A stretch of 61,905 nt of DNA, from NCBI GenBank assembly GCA_913063495.1, contig CAJXXT010000004.1, positions 1 to 61,905 on the forward strand, given 5' to 3'. This stretch comes from an uncultured Gammaproteobacteria bacterium. Lineage in GTDB: Bacteria; Pseudomonadota; Gammaproteobacteria; Pseudomonadales; Ketobacteraceae. A program made the position numbers and the translations under genes. The notes beneath the pieces are model-generated. The model made no database searches. It was not told where the DNA came from and saw only the letters and a program-made list of their open reading frames with translations. Of this stretch, positions 34,637 through 41,323 are shown in pieces (the first letter of the stretch is position 1; the number at the start of each line of letters is the position of its first letter).

Positions 34637-35980
34637 ATGAAACTCACATATCGCTACATCACGTTTTTTTCAATTCTATTACTGTCCGCCTGCGCAAGCA
34701 TGTCATTAATATGGACAACGACCTCTTCATCGATGCTAACGATTCTGCCTACCGACGACAATACAATACTGGTTGTTAGTAATACCGACGCAGACTCGAT
34801 CTCTATCACTGAATTAAACCTGAATGGGGAAGAGCTTAAAACAAAAATTTATCCTGTAACCCTTACAGTTGATGACTATGGAAAATACGTAACCTATCCG
34901 CAGCAAAATGGCAGTTTTTTCCAGATTGGCTCAACCTTGTCCGATGTCCTTTTCGTCGACTTTAGCAACGACACCTATTGGGACGTGTTTAATCCATATG
35001 ACATCGGACTGCAGGATAATCAATCCGTATTTTTTAGAGGTGCATTTCGTGTAGATGAAGGTCTATTTATCTACGGAAGGATAATCACCGAGGGCTCTAG
35101 CACATCAACCGCACTTGCCTTTGTTATTGATATTGAAGGAAACATCACACAGCTTTTGAAAATGGATTCTTTGATTGAATTCTATGAAGGTTTTCGAGAC
35201 ACTCAGGGACACATAGCCTTACAAGGTACAAGTAATAACGAGCCGCAAGTTCCCTTCCAACTTTTGCGCCAACATGTTGTATCTCTTTCGCCGAGCGGAG
35301 AGATGCTAAACCAAAGAGAAATAACCAATAGGACTCGATTATTGGGTGTTAGCTTGGGACGTTCAATCACAATAACTAACGGTATACTTGAATTTGACGG
35401 CCTAGCGACCACTACCGATATAGGGGATAAAAAAAGCGACATAAGGGGAGCAATTACCGATAAGCTGGGTAATCTTTATATATATGGTCAGTCGATTGGA
35501 GGTTTTTTTCTTCAGATAGACACATCACATTGGCTTGTAAAAATCGATTCAGAAGGTGAAATCATCTTTACTTACGATGATCGAGAAAACTATTTTTACG
35601 AAGCACTAACAGCACCGATTATCGAAGAGAATGGCGACATTCGTTGGCGCCACAAAGGGCTTGTACATAGCCATTCTGGAGCGGCCTTAAGCATATCAGA
35701 AGACGGTGGTTTTACTTTTAATCTTGGCATAATTGTAACATCGAAATGGAATACAACATTCACTACGTTCAATCCCAACGGAGATATCAAAAGCGAATTC
35801 ATACCTCCATCAGGATTCAGAGTTATCGAAACCGATGACTATGATTATGAGGATGTGAATTACGTACCAGGTGAATGCTTAAATACAGACACGTTATATA
35901 TAGAAGATAGGTTGATAACCTTGCGAGCATACTGTGAAGCAGACATGTCCGGAACACAAAGTTTATCTATATTCCGTTAA
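34637..35980 (+). CDS. Lipoprotein with repeated beta structure
   Basis: A 447-residue lipoprotein. The signal FFSILLLSACAS has the lipobox LSAC, and the ribosome site AAGGA fits the start. The rest is strand-rich, with recurring units of the type VIDIEGNITQLLKMD, LSPSGEMLNQREI and VKIDSEGEIIFTYDDRENY. This resembles the blades of a WD/PQQ-like propeller. Two Cys (in PGECLNTD and RAYCEAD) near the end may form a disulfide. No enzyme motif is seen. A surface or periplasmic binding role is inferred. Confidence 0.75.
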   Translation: MKLTYRYITFFSILLLSACASMSLIWTTTSSSMLTILPTDDNTILVVSNTDADSISITELNLNGEELKTKIYPVTLTVDDYGKYVTYPQQNGSFFQIGSTLSDVLFVDFSNDTYWDVFNPYDIGLQDNQSVFFRGAFRVDEGLFIYGRIITEGSSTSTALAFVIDIEGNITQLLKMDSLIEFYEGFRDTQGHIALQGTSNNEPQVPFQLLRQHVVSLSPSGEMLNQREITNRTRLLGVSLGRSITITNGILEFDGLATTTDIGDKKSDIRGAITDKLGNLYIYGQSIGGFFLQIDTSHWLVKIDSEGEIIFTYDDRENYFYEALTAPIIEENGDIRWRHKGLVHSHSGAALSISEDGGFTFNLGIIVTSKWNTTFTTFNPNGDIKSEFIPPSGFRVIETDDYDYEDVNYVPGECLNTDTLYIEDRLITLRAYCEADMSGTQSLSIFR

Positions 35981-36027
35981 CATCGACTAGCTGTGATTAG
36001 CACCGCCCTGGATAGGAGCTGTTTGCA

Positions 36028-36216
36028 CTACATTTTGCCAAACAGCTTTGCGTACGCAGCCTCAACTTTTGGTAGTGCCCATTCGTAGTCGCTGTGTACA
36101 TAACTGTGTAAAGGAATACTAATTTCGTTTTCCACGCACACCGCCAAGGTTTCTTCATAATTCTTATAAACATGCTCTAAGCGGTTTTTCATCCAGTATG
36201 TTACATCACTGCCCCC
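36028..36216 (-). pseudogene. C-terminal fragment of a lost protein
   Basis: The minus strand reads HGGSDVTYWMKNRLEHVYKN, then YEETLAVCVENEISIPLHSY and VHSDYEWALPKVEAAYAKLF before a TAG at 36028. A stop lies just before the His, so the 5' part is missing. An ATG inside (36192) would give 54 residues. It is too protein-like to be chance but is not recognised. Confidence 0.5.
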
Positions 36217-36264
36217 ATGATTCTAGTAAAGAGTACAAAAATAGCTCGCTTTGCGTGAAAACTC

Positions 36265-37065
36265 TTAACATATAAGTGTTGAATGAATATAGATAATGTC
36301 TCCGTACTCCACAGGAAACAGAAGATTTTGTTTTGGGCAAACCTCCTTGCCTGACTGTTTTTTAACGTGAATATCAACCAAGTATGGGGCGGAATGAGCA
36401 GGAGCTTCAGTATAGAGAAAATATTTTTCTTCCTCCTCTAATGGCATGTCATTAAGCCGCCCATCATACGGAATAATCTCAACACCATATTCTTCACAGT
36501 ATTTGGCAATGGCTGCACCCAAGGTATTTACATCGGCGGACAGGTGGCCCAAATCACTCGAATCCGCCATCCAATCTAACGTGGAATCATTCTCTGATTG
36601 ATTGGATGGCCCGCAAATAAAAACGCATTGGTATTCACGTGGAGGCGCTGGTTCGATATTTGGTTTATGAAGCGATACATTTTCAGCAAACCAATCGGGC
36701 AGTTGAGGGTTTAACCGCCGCCATAACACGCCGTGATAACAAGGCTGCTGAATTTCCCTCAAAGTAAGCGCCAGTGTGATTAATACACTGAAATACAGAA
36801 CATTATTCCACGCTAGAAACTCAAATTGCAGAGAGAGCCAGGAGAGAACAATAAAACTAAATGCCCAGATGAGCTCTGGAATACGTGACATACGAATGAT
36901 GTTACAAAACAGAAAAAAGTGTGCCACTACAAATGCCACACCGATACTTAAATTTGGATTGTGTGGGTACAACATCCAAGCGCCCCCTGCTCCGGAAAAC
37001 AGCACAAGAATATCGATGAGTGACAACCTGAACCCTGGATCAAACACAAACTTCACCTTGGTCAA
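36265..37065 (-). CDS. Membrane protein of unknown function, left half of a divergent pair
   Basis: An up to 266-residue protein with about four N-terminal helices (SLIDILVLFSGAGGAWML; IGVAFVVAHFFLFCNII; LIWAFSFIVLSWLSLQFEFL; VLYFSVLITLALTL). A 150-residue soluble domain follows, with IEPAPPREYQCVFICGPSN and DVNTLGAAIAKYCEEYGVEI. It has a TTG start at 37065, but a TATAAT-like box overlaps that codon, so translation may begin a few codons later. Divergent from the 37151 gene with a shared 85-bp region. Both its start and that region recur, decayed, at 24745-24905. Function unknown. Confidence 0.65.
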   Translation of the reverse strand: MTKVKFVFDPGFRLSLIDILVLFSGAGGAWMLYPHNPNLSIGVAFVVAHFFLFCNIIRMSRIPELIWAFSFIVLSWLSLQFEFLAWNNVLYFSVLITLALTLREIQQPCYHGVLWRRLNPQLPDWFAENVSLHKPNIEPAPPREYQCVFICGPSNQSENDSTLDWMADSSDLGHLSADVNTLGAAIAKYCEEYGVEIIPYDGRLNDMPLEEEEKYFLYTEAPAHSAPYLVDIHVKKQSGKEVCPKQNLLFPVEYGDIIYIHSTLIC

Positions 37066-37165
37066 TATTATACTATGATAGTTTTATACCTTAAGCATAG
37101 TCGGTTTCGCCATAGAGCCCTATGCTCCACCCACTTCACTGGTGAATAGCATGAAACCAGAACCG
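37025..37165. repeat. Divergent control region duplicated at 24745-24905
   Basis: Contains the 5' ends of the 36265 and 37151 genes and the region between them. Compared with the other copy it has an extra GCCATAGAGCCCTATGCTCC-like insert near 37110. A TATAAT box faces left near 37066 and a TATGAT box faces right near 37073. Confidence 0.8.
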
Positions 37166-37735
37166 ATAGTTCTACTATGCATCCTAGGTGGGATCATTGC
37201 TTGTTTGTTTCAGTATGACGCTGATGGGTTAAAGGTTGTCGGGGTTATTGTTGCTGTCATTATTTTATTTTTGATATTGGAACGACGCTCAGAAATAAAA
37301 ACCTCCACAAATCAGACAAAAAATATTTACGTAAATCCTGTAGAAAATGCCAATGATCAATACGAGGCTATGCTTGCTAACAGTCAAAACATTCAGTTTA
37401 AGGAGGCGCTCAACATAGCGAAAGAACAAGTTGCCCCGAATTATGTTATTCAAGATTATGTAGAGGAATACACTGACTTTTTTGGGTTTTATTATGGCGA
37501 TGTAGACAGTGAACCCTATCACCCTGGCCTCCCTGACTTTGAAGGTTGGGACGGAGGCAGCTTAGCTTTTTTTGTTAACCGGCATACTGGCGAGATAAAA
37601 CACCCTCCGTACCCATATAAAGTGCAAGAAGGAGAAATGCTACTCATACATCCATTCTCAGAGATCGAGCCAGGCATGGAAGCAAAAAACCTAAAAGAAA
37701 GTGAGCCAATAAAAATATGGCGCGGATCTGTATAG
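37151..37735 (+). CDS. Membrane protein of unknown function, right half of the divergent pair
   Basis: A 194-residue protein from ATG 37151; a GTG at 37142 adds three residues. Two N-terminal helices (PIVLLCILGGIIACLFQY; VVGVIVAVIILFLIL) are followed by a linker and a soluble acidic/aromatic domain. That domain holds DYVEEYTDFFGFYYGDVDSE, GGSLAFFVNRHTGEIKHPPY and a C-terminus EPIKIWRGSV. Not a recognised family. It shares architecture (membrane anchor plus small soluble domain) with its divergent neighbour. It ends 75 bp before the first NrtR-like palindrome of the NAD cluster. Confidence 0.65.
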   Translation: MKPEPIVLLCILGGIIACLFQYDADGLKVVGVIVAVIILFLILERRSEIKTSTNQTKNIYVNPVENANDQYEAMLANSQNIQFKEALNIAKEQVAPNYVIQDYVEEYTDFFGFYYGDVDSEPYHPGLPDFEGWDGGSLAFFVNRHTGEIKHPPYPYKVQEGEMLLIHPFSEIEPGMEAKNLKESEPIKIWRGSV

Positions 37736-37809
37736 ATTATTGCTTTCATGACCTCTATCTTCCTCAATATGTTTATTTGAAAACAAATATAAAACACCAC
37801 TTGACACAA

Positions 37810-37826
37810 AGTGGCGACAAGCCACT
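37810..37826. promoter_or_regulatory. Palindrome upstream of the NADAR gene, putative NrtR operator
   Basis: AGTGGC-GACAA-GCCACT is a perfect 6-bp inverted repeat with a 5-base spacer. A further half site, TAGTGGC, lies at 37830. The same 6-5-6 plan recurs in front of nrtR and nadM. It lies 54 bp before the NADAR start codon. Confidence 0.7.
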
Positions 37827-37879
37827 ACAATAGTGGCACAGGGACACTATATCAACGCTAATTTGAAAATTTAAAGAAA

Positions 37880-38446
37880 ATGAAACTTTCAGCAGAGAAC
37901 ATCAGAAATAATAAAGACTTACTCGACTACCTAGGCCATGGCAAACGAGCTAAGTATGTATTTTTTTGGGGCCACCAAAAAAAGAATAATGGGCAGATTA
38001 GCAACGCCTGCTTTAGCCAATGGTATAACGCCTCATTTGAAATAGACGGGAAACACTATAAGACTGCCGAACATTTTATGATGGCAGAAAAAGCTCGACT
38101 ATTTAATGACTTAGAAATGAGAGAGTTGATTTTACAAAGCAATTCGCCAGGTGAAGCCAAAAGATTGGGTCGCAACGTTAAAGGGTTTAGCGACAGTATT
38201 TGGAACGATAAACGTTTTGATATTGTCGTAACCGCAAACGAAGCTAAGTTTTCTCAGAACAAGGCCCTTGAAGATTACCTGCTTTCTACAGGAAAACGTG
38301 TATTAGTAGAAGCTAGTCCCGCCGATAAAATATGGGGGACAGGCTTAGCTGAAGACAACCCGATGGTTGATTCGCCGTACAAATGGCGAGGCCTCAACCT
38401 ATTAGGTTATGCCTTAATGGAAGCCAGACATAGACTAGACAAATAA
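37880..38446 (+). CDS. NADAR-family N-glycosidase (YbiA-like)
   Basis: NADAR proteins act on the N-glycosidic bond of ADP-ribose- or riboflavin-pathway-type substrates. Some members remove ADP-ribose from guanine in nucleic acid. The 188-residue protein is family length. Visible are FFWGHQ, SNACFSQWYNASFEIDGK, the signature YKTAEHFMMAEKARLF, SPGEAKRLGRNVKGF, ASPADKIWGTGL and the C-terminal WRGLNLLGYALMEAR. All signature blocks are present, so an active enzyme is likely. First gene of a three-gene operon with kptA and a macrodomain gene, behind a putative NrtR operator. Confidence 0.92.
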   Translation: MKLSAENIRNNKDLLDYLGHGKRAKYVFFWGHQKKNNGQISNACFSQWYNASFEIDGKHYKTAEHFMMAEKARLFNDLEMRELILQSNSPGEAKRLGRNVKGFSDSIWNDKRFDIVVTANEAKFSQNKALEDYLLSTGKRVLVEASPADKIWGTGLAEDNPMVDSPYKWRGLNLLGYALMEARHRLDK

Positions 38447-38462
38447 TTTAGAGAATAAGACA

Positions 38463-39008
38463 ATGGAAAAGATGACAAAAGCCACGTCCAAATACCTTAG
38501 CTACATATTACGGCACAACCCGGGCGATATCGGTCTTGAGCTGGATCATGCGGGCTGGGCCAGTATGTCGGATCTACTATCCAAGGCAAACGATAAAGGC
38601 AAAGCACTAAGTGAAGAACTCATTAAACTGGTCGTTGAAACCAACGACAAACAGCGCTTTGCTATAAGTTCATGCGGGCAACTAATTAGAGCAAACCAGG
38701 GGCATTCCATTGAAATCGATCTTGAACTACCGCCAACAGAGCCGCCAGCCTTGCTATACCATGGCACTGCGGAAAAGTTTATTAACGCTATTGAAGAAGA
38801 AGGCCTTAAGAAACGCCAACGCCACCATGTTCATTTGACTGAGAATATCAAAACAGCGCAGTCAGTAGGAAGTCGCTATGGAAAACTGATTCTCTTAAAA
38901 ATTGATACTCAAGCAATGGTTAACGCTGGCGTACAATTCTTTCAATCTGCAAACGGGGTATGGCTTACTGATGAAGTACCACCTCAATATTTATCGAGAA
39001 ATACATGA
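38463..39008 (+). CDS. kptA: RNA 2'-phosphotransferase (Tpt1/KptA)
   Basis: Transfers an internal RNA 2'-phosphate to NAD+, giving ADP-ribose 1'',2''-cyclic phosphate and nicotinamide. The 181-residue protein has the Arg-His pair in SYILRHNPGDIGLELD, the wing Arg in NDKQRFAIS, YHGTAEKF, the third Arg region in RQRHHVHLTE, and the closing LTDEVPPQYL. The conserved R-H-R-R set appears complete. Most bacteria have no known 2'-phosphorylated RNA, so its substrate is open. Overlaps the macrodomain gene by 4 bp and lies 16 bp after the NADAR gene. Confidence 0.93.
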   Translation: MEKMTKATSKYLSYILRHNPGDIGLELDHAGWASMSDLLSKANDKGKALSEELIKLVVETNDKQRFAISSCGQLIRANQGHSIEIDLELPPTEPPALLYHGTAEKFINAIEEEGLKKRQRHHVHLTENIKTAQSVGSRYGKLILLKIDTQAMVNAGVQFFQSANGVWLTDEVPPQYLSRNT

Positions 39009-39514
39009 ACAACATAACGTTAATTGAAGGAGACATTACTACCGCAAAGGTAGATGTAATTGTTAACGCCGCCGACCCCATGATGCTCGGTGGCGGCGGT
39101 GTCGATGGTGCCATACATAAAGCCGCCGGACCTCGCCTACTTGAAGCTTGCCTAAAAGCTCAATCGGTCAACGGTATTCGCTGCCCTACTGGAGAAGCAC
39201 GGATAACCGACAGTGGAGACCTGCCCGCTAAAAAGGTGATACACGCGGTTGATCCAAGATATAGAATAGACAAGAATCCTGCATTGATATTGACCAATAC
39301 TTATACAGCTTGCTTAGACCTAGCCATTAGCAATGATTTAAAAAGTATTGGTTTTCCCGCTATTTCTTGCGGATCATATGGCTACCCACTTCACGAAGCG
39401 GCAACCATCGCCTTCTCAACATGTAAAAATGAAAAGTATGCTAATTTGGATATTTATTTCTATTTGTATGGCACAAAAACGATGGCTATTTGGAAAGAAA
39501 TATTGGGCTCCTAA
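39005..39514 (+). CDS. Macrodomain protein (YmdB/MacroD-like), catalytic Asn replaced
   Basis: ADP-ribose-binding macrodomain of 169 residues, MacroD/YmdB subtype. Features are IEGDITTAKVDVIVNAADPM, LGGGGVDGAIHKAAG, CPTGEARITDSGDLPAKKVI and FPAISCGSYGYPLHEAA. In YmdB and MacroD1 the motif is NAAN, and the second Asn works with the Asp ten residues on; here that position is Asp24, while Asp34 is kept. The codon is GAC, so the change is not a reading slip. It may bind or process ADP-ribose 1''-phosphate from KptA. Start overlaps the kptA stop (ATGA). The stop codon lies in the loop of the terminator at 39494-39533. Confidence 0.93.
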   Translation: MNNITLIEGDITTAKVDVIVNAADPMMLGGGGVDGAIHKAAGPRLLEACLKAQSVNGIRCPTGEARITDSGDLPAKKVIHAVDPRYRIDKNPALILTNTYTACLDLAISNDLKSIGFPAISCGSYGYPLHEAATIAFSTCKNEKYANLDIYFYLYGTKTMAIWKEILGS

Positions 39515-39533
39515 TAAAGCCCAATATTTCTTT
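39494..39533. terminator. Bidirectional terminator between macrodomain gene and nrtR
   Basis: AAAGAAATATTGGGCT and AGCCCAATATTTCTTT form a perfect 16-bp stem around an 8-base loop that contains the macrodomain stop. The A/T ends provide short U-tracts both ways. The nrtR stop starts at 39532, so the right arm reaches into the end of nrtR. Confidence 0.85.
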
Positions 39534-40269
39534 AACGAGGCCCTTCCAAGCTCCTAGCAAAGAAATAACTTTCTCCCTCAGGCTTAACCCTATAAAGCTT
39601 TGCAGGGCGATTACTTCCTGTTTTCATCTCGCCGGTTTCTTCTAAAATATCTGCATCTAAGATTCTTCGTCGAAAGGATTTTTTCTCAACCGACTTATCC
39701 AAGATAATCTCAAATGTTTTTTGTAGTTCTGTTAATGTGAAATCAGCAGGCAACAGATTCACTGGCAACGAGGTATATTGGACTTTCCCCTTAAGGCGCC
39801 CATGACAGGCTTTCAACACAGCATCATGGTCAAACGCTAATTCAACCTTTTCTCCCTCATCCTCAATAGCAACCCAAGTAACATCCTCAGAGCTTTCATC
39901 CTTACTCAATACAATGTCATCAGAAGAAATCAACGCTAAGTAAGCAACGGTGACTGACCAACCTCGTGGATCGCGCCCAGCACCACCAAAACTTTCTACT
40001 TGCTCTAGATATGACGTTTCAACGCCTGTTTTCTCTTTTAGCTTACGATAAGCCGTGTCATTTAAGGTCTTATCTAACGTCATATCAACAAAACCGCCAG
40101 GCAGAGCCCATTTCCCTTTGGCGGGGTGCTGCGCTCTTTTAACGACGAGCACCTGGAGCTTACCTTCTTTCACGGTAAAAATAGCCATATCAACAGTAAC
40201 CAGAGGCACATCAAAGTCATGTACGTTGTAGTTCTTTAGAAATTGCTTTTCAGTTAATTGCTTTGCCAT
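39532..40269 (-). CDS. nrtR: NrtR-type Nudix-related transcriptional regulator of NAD metabolism
   Basis: Two-domain repressor. An N-terminal Nudix fold (VDMAIFTVKEGKLQVLVVKR, KGKWALPGGFVDMTLDKTLN) has its catalytic box degraded: AYRKLKEKTGV replaces REUxEE, the mark of an ADP-ribose-sensing NrtR rather than a hydrolase. The C-terminal winged helix covers FTLTELQKTFEIILDKSVEK and KSFRRRILDADILEETGE. NrtR proteins repress NAD genes and are released by ADP-ribose. The start is taken at ATG 40269; a longer frame would run into the palindromes at 40293-40346, which are probably its own operators. It is divergent from nadM. Confidence 0.92.
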   Translation of the reverse strand: MAKQLTEKQFLKNYNVHDFDVPLVTVDMAIFTVKEGKLQVLVVKRAQHPAKGKWALPGGFVDMTLDKTLNDTAYRKLKEKTGVETSYLEQVESFGGAGRDPRGWSVTVAYLALISSDDIVLSKDESSEDVTWVAIEDEGEKVELAFDHDAVLKACHGRLKGKVQYTSLPVNLLPADFTLTELQKTFEIILDKSVEKKSFRRRILDADILEETGEMKTGSNRPAKLYRVKPEGESYFFARSLEGPR

Positions 40270-40292
40270 TAGGAATACCGCAGCTGAAATCG

Positions 40293-40346
40293 GGTGACTT
40301 ATAGTCATATCGCCCATATCTTAGTGGCAATATGACTATAAGTCGC
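40293..40346. promoter_or_regulatory. Two palindromes upstream of nrtR, putative NrtR operators
   Basis: TGAC-TTATA-GTCA (40295-40307) and TGAC-TATAA-GTCG (40333-40345) have the same half-site spacing as the sites at 37810 and 40397. They also form a larger inverted repeat: ACTTATAGTCATAT at 40297-40310 and ATATGACTATAAGT at 40330-40343 match perfectly over 14 bp, centres 33 bp apart. Confidence 0.7.
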
Positions 40347-40386
40347 CCACTCTTTTCAATTCTAACGGCATTTTTTAAATCAAAGG

Positions 40387-40425
40387 CTTGACCACATAGT
40401 GGCTATAAGCCGCTATATGGTCAAG
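40387..40425. promoter_or_regulatory. Long palindrome upstream of nadM, putative NrtR operator
   Basis: CTTGACCACATAGTGGC-TATAA-GCCGCTATATGGTCAAG: 17-base arms pair at 15 positions. The core TAGTGGC-TATAA-GCCGCTA matches the NADAR-side site. The CTTGACC arm might also serve as a -35 element. Confidence 0.7.
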
Positions 40426-40536
40426 CCAGTCACATGGATGGGATTCATCCACTAACACTGCTACAAAACGAAGTCGGACAGACCGGTTTTCATTTCAGCG
40501 CCTAACGAGGGGCACAACAGCAAGGAACTTGCTGCT

Positions 40537-41241
40537 TTGAGCAACAAAAACTTCGACTTTTTAGCCTTCATTGGTCGCTTCCAACCCCTTCATATGGGCC
40601 ACCTAGCGGTAATTGAAGCCGGCTTACAGCAAGCCGATCAGTTGATCATCTTATGTGGATCAGCTCGCAACCCATGGAGCGTGTCAGAACGTGAAAGCAT
40701 GATCCGTGGTGCGGTTTCTACCGACAACAACAACAACAACCGAGTTCACATCGCACCATTGATGGATATTGCCTACAACGACGAATCTTGGGTTCGAAAC
40801 GTACAGGCTACGGTTAATGGTTTAGTGACCGCACACCACGGTGTACCACATAAAATGCCAAAGGTAGGGTTAATAGGACACAGCAAAGACCAAAGTTCCT
40901 ACTACTTAAATTTGTTCCCTCAATGGGGAGCGGTTCAGGTTGATAACTTTAAAGGGATTAGTGCTACACCCATTAGAGAGGCAATCTTCACAGAAGGCAC
41001 GCCTTCAAATGACATTTCTTCAAATAACATCGGTGATAAAGCCTACATAAACAGCAACGAAGCTAAACAGTTGTTGCCAACAAATGTACGACAACATGTC
41101 TCAGAGTTTTATAGCACCGATACTTATGCAGAGGTAAAAGGAGAACACGACTTCGTCGCCAAATACAAACAAGCCTGGAGCGCAGCACCCTACCCTCCAA
41201 TCTTTGTCACTGTTGATGGTAGAGCGGAAAGCAAGACCTGA
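40537..41241 (+). CDS. nadM: NMN adenylyltransferase (NadM type) lacking the Nudix domain
   Basis: Makes NAD+ from nicotinamide mononucleotide and ATP. The nucleotidyltransferase motifs are GRFQPLHMGHLAVIEAG (HxGH) and ISATPIREAIF (ISxTxxR), plus SARNPWSVSERESMI. Bacterial NadM of this kind usually continues into a Nudix ADP-ribose pyrophosphatase of about 110 residues. Here the protein reaches PPIFVTVDG, the usual entry to that domain, then ends RAESKT at 234 residues. Start is TTG 40537 with AAGGA upstream. A poly-Asn run (DNNNNNN) lies in the middle. Activity of the remaining domain is plausible. Placed behind the palindrome at 40387-40425, so probably NrtR-controlled. Confidence 0.9.
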   Translation: MSNKNFDFLAFIGRFQPLHMGHLAVIEAGLQQADQLIILCGSARNPWSVSERESMIRGAVSTDNNNNNRVHIAPLMDIAYNDESWVRNVQATVNGLVTAHHGVPHKMPKVGLIGHSKDQSSYYLNLFPQWGAVQVDNFKGISATPIREAIFTEGTPSNDISSNNIGDKAYINSNEAKQLLPTNVRQHVSEFYSTDTYAEVKGEHDFVAKYKQAWSAAPYPPIFVTVDGRAESKT

Positions 41242-41323
41242 ATTATGCAAGATCAACATAATTTGGTACAGTGAAATAAGCGATACAAGTAATACCTTTC
41301 CGCAAACTTGGAAATTAAGGAAT

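Noticed and set aside
39532..40317. Active Nudix hydrolase
   Set aside because: The Nudix box has lost its catalytic glutamates and a winged helix follows, so it is a regulator of NrtR type.
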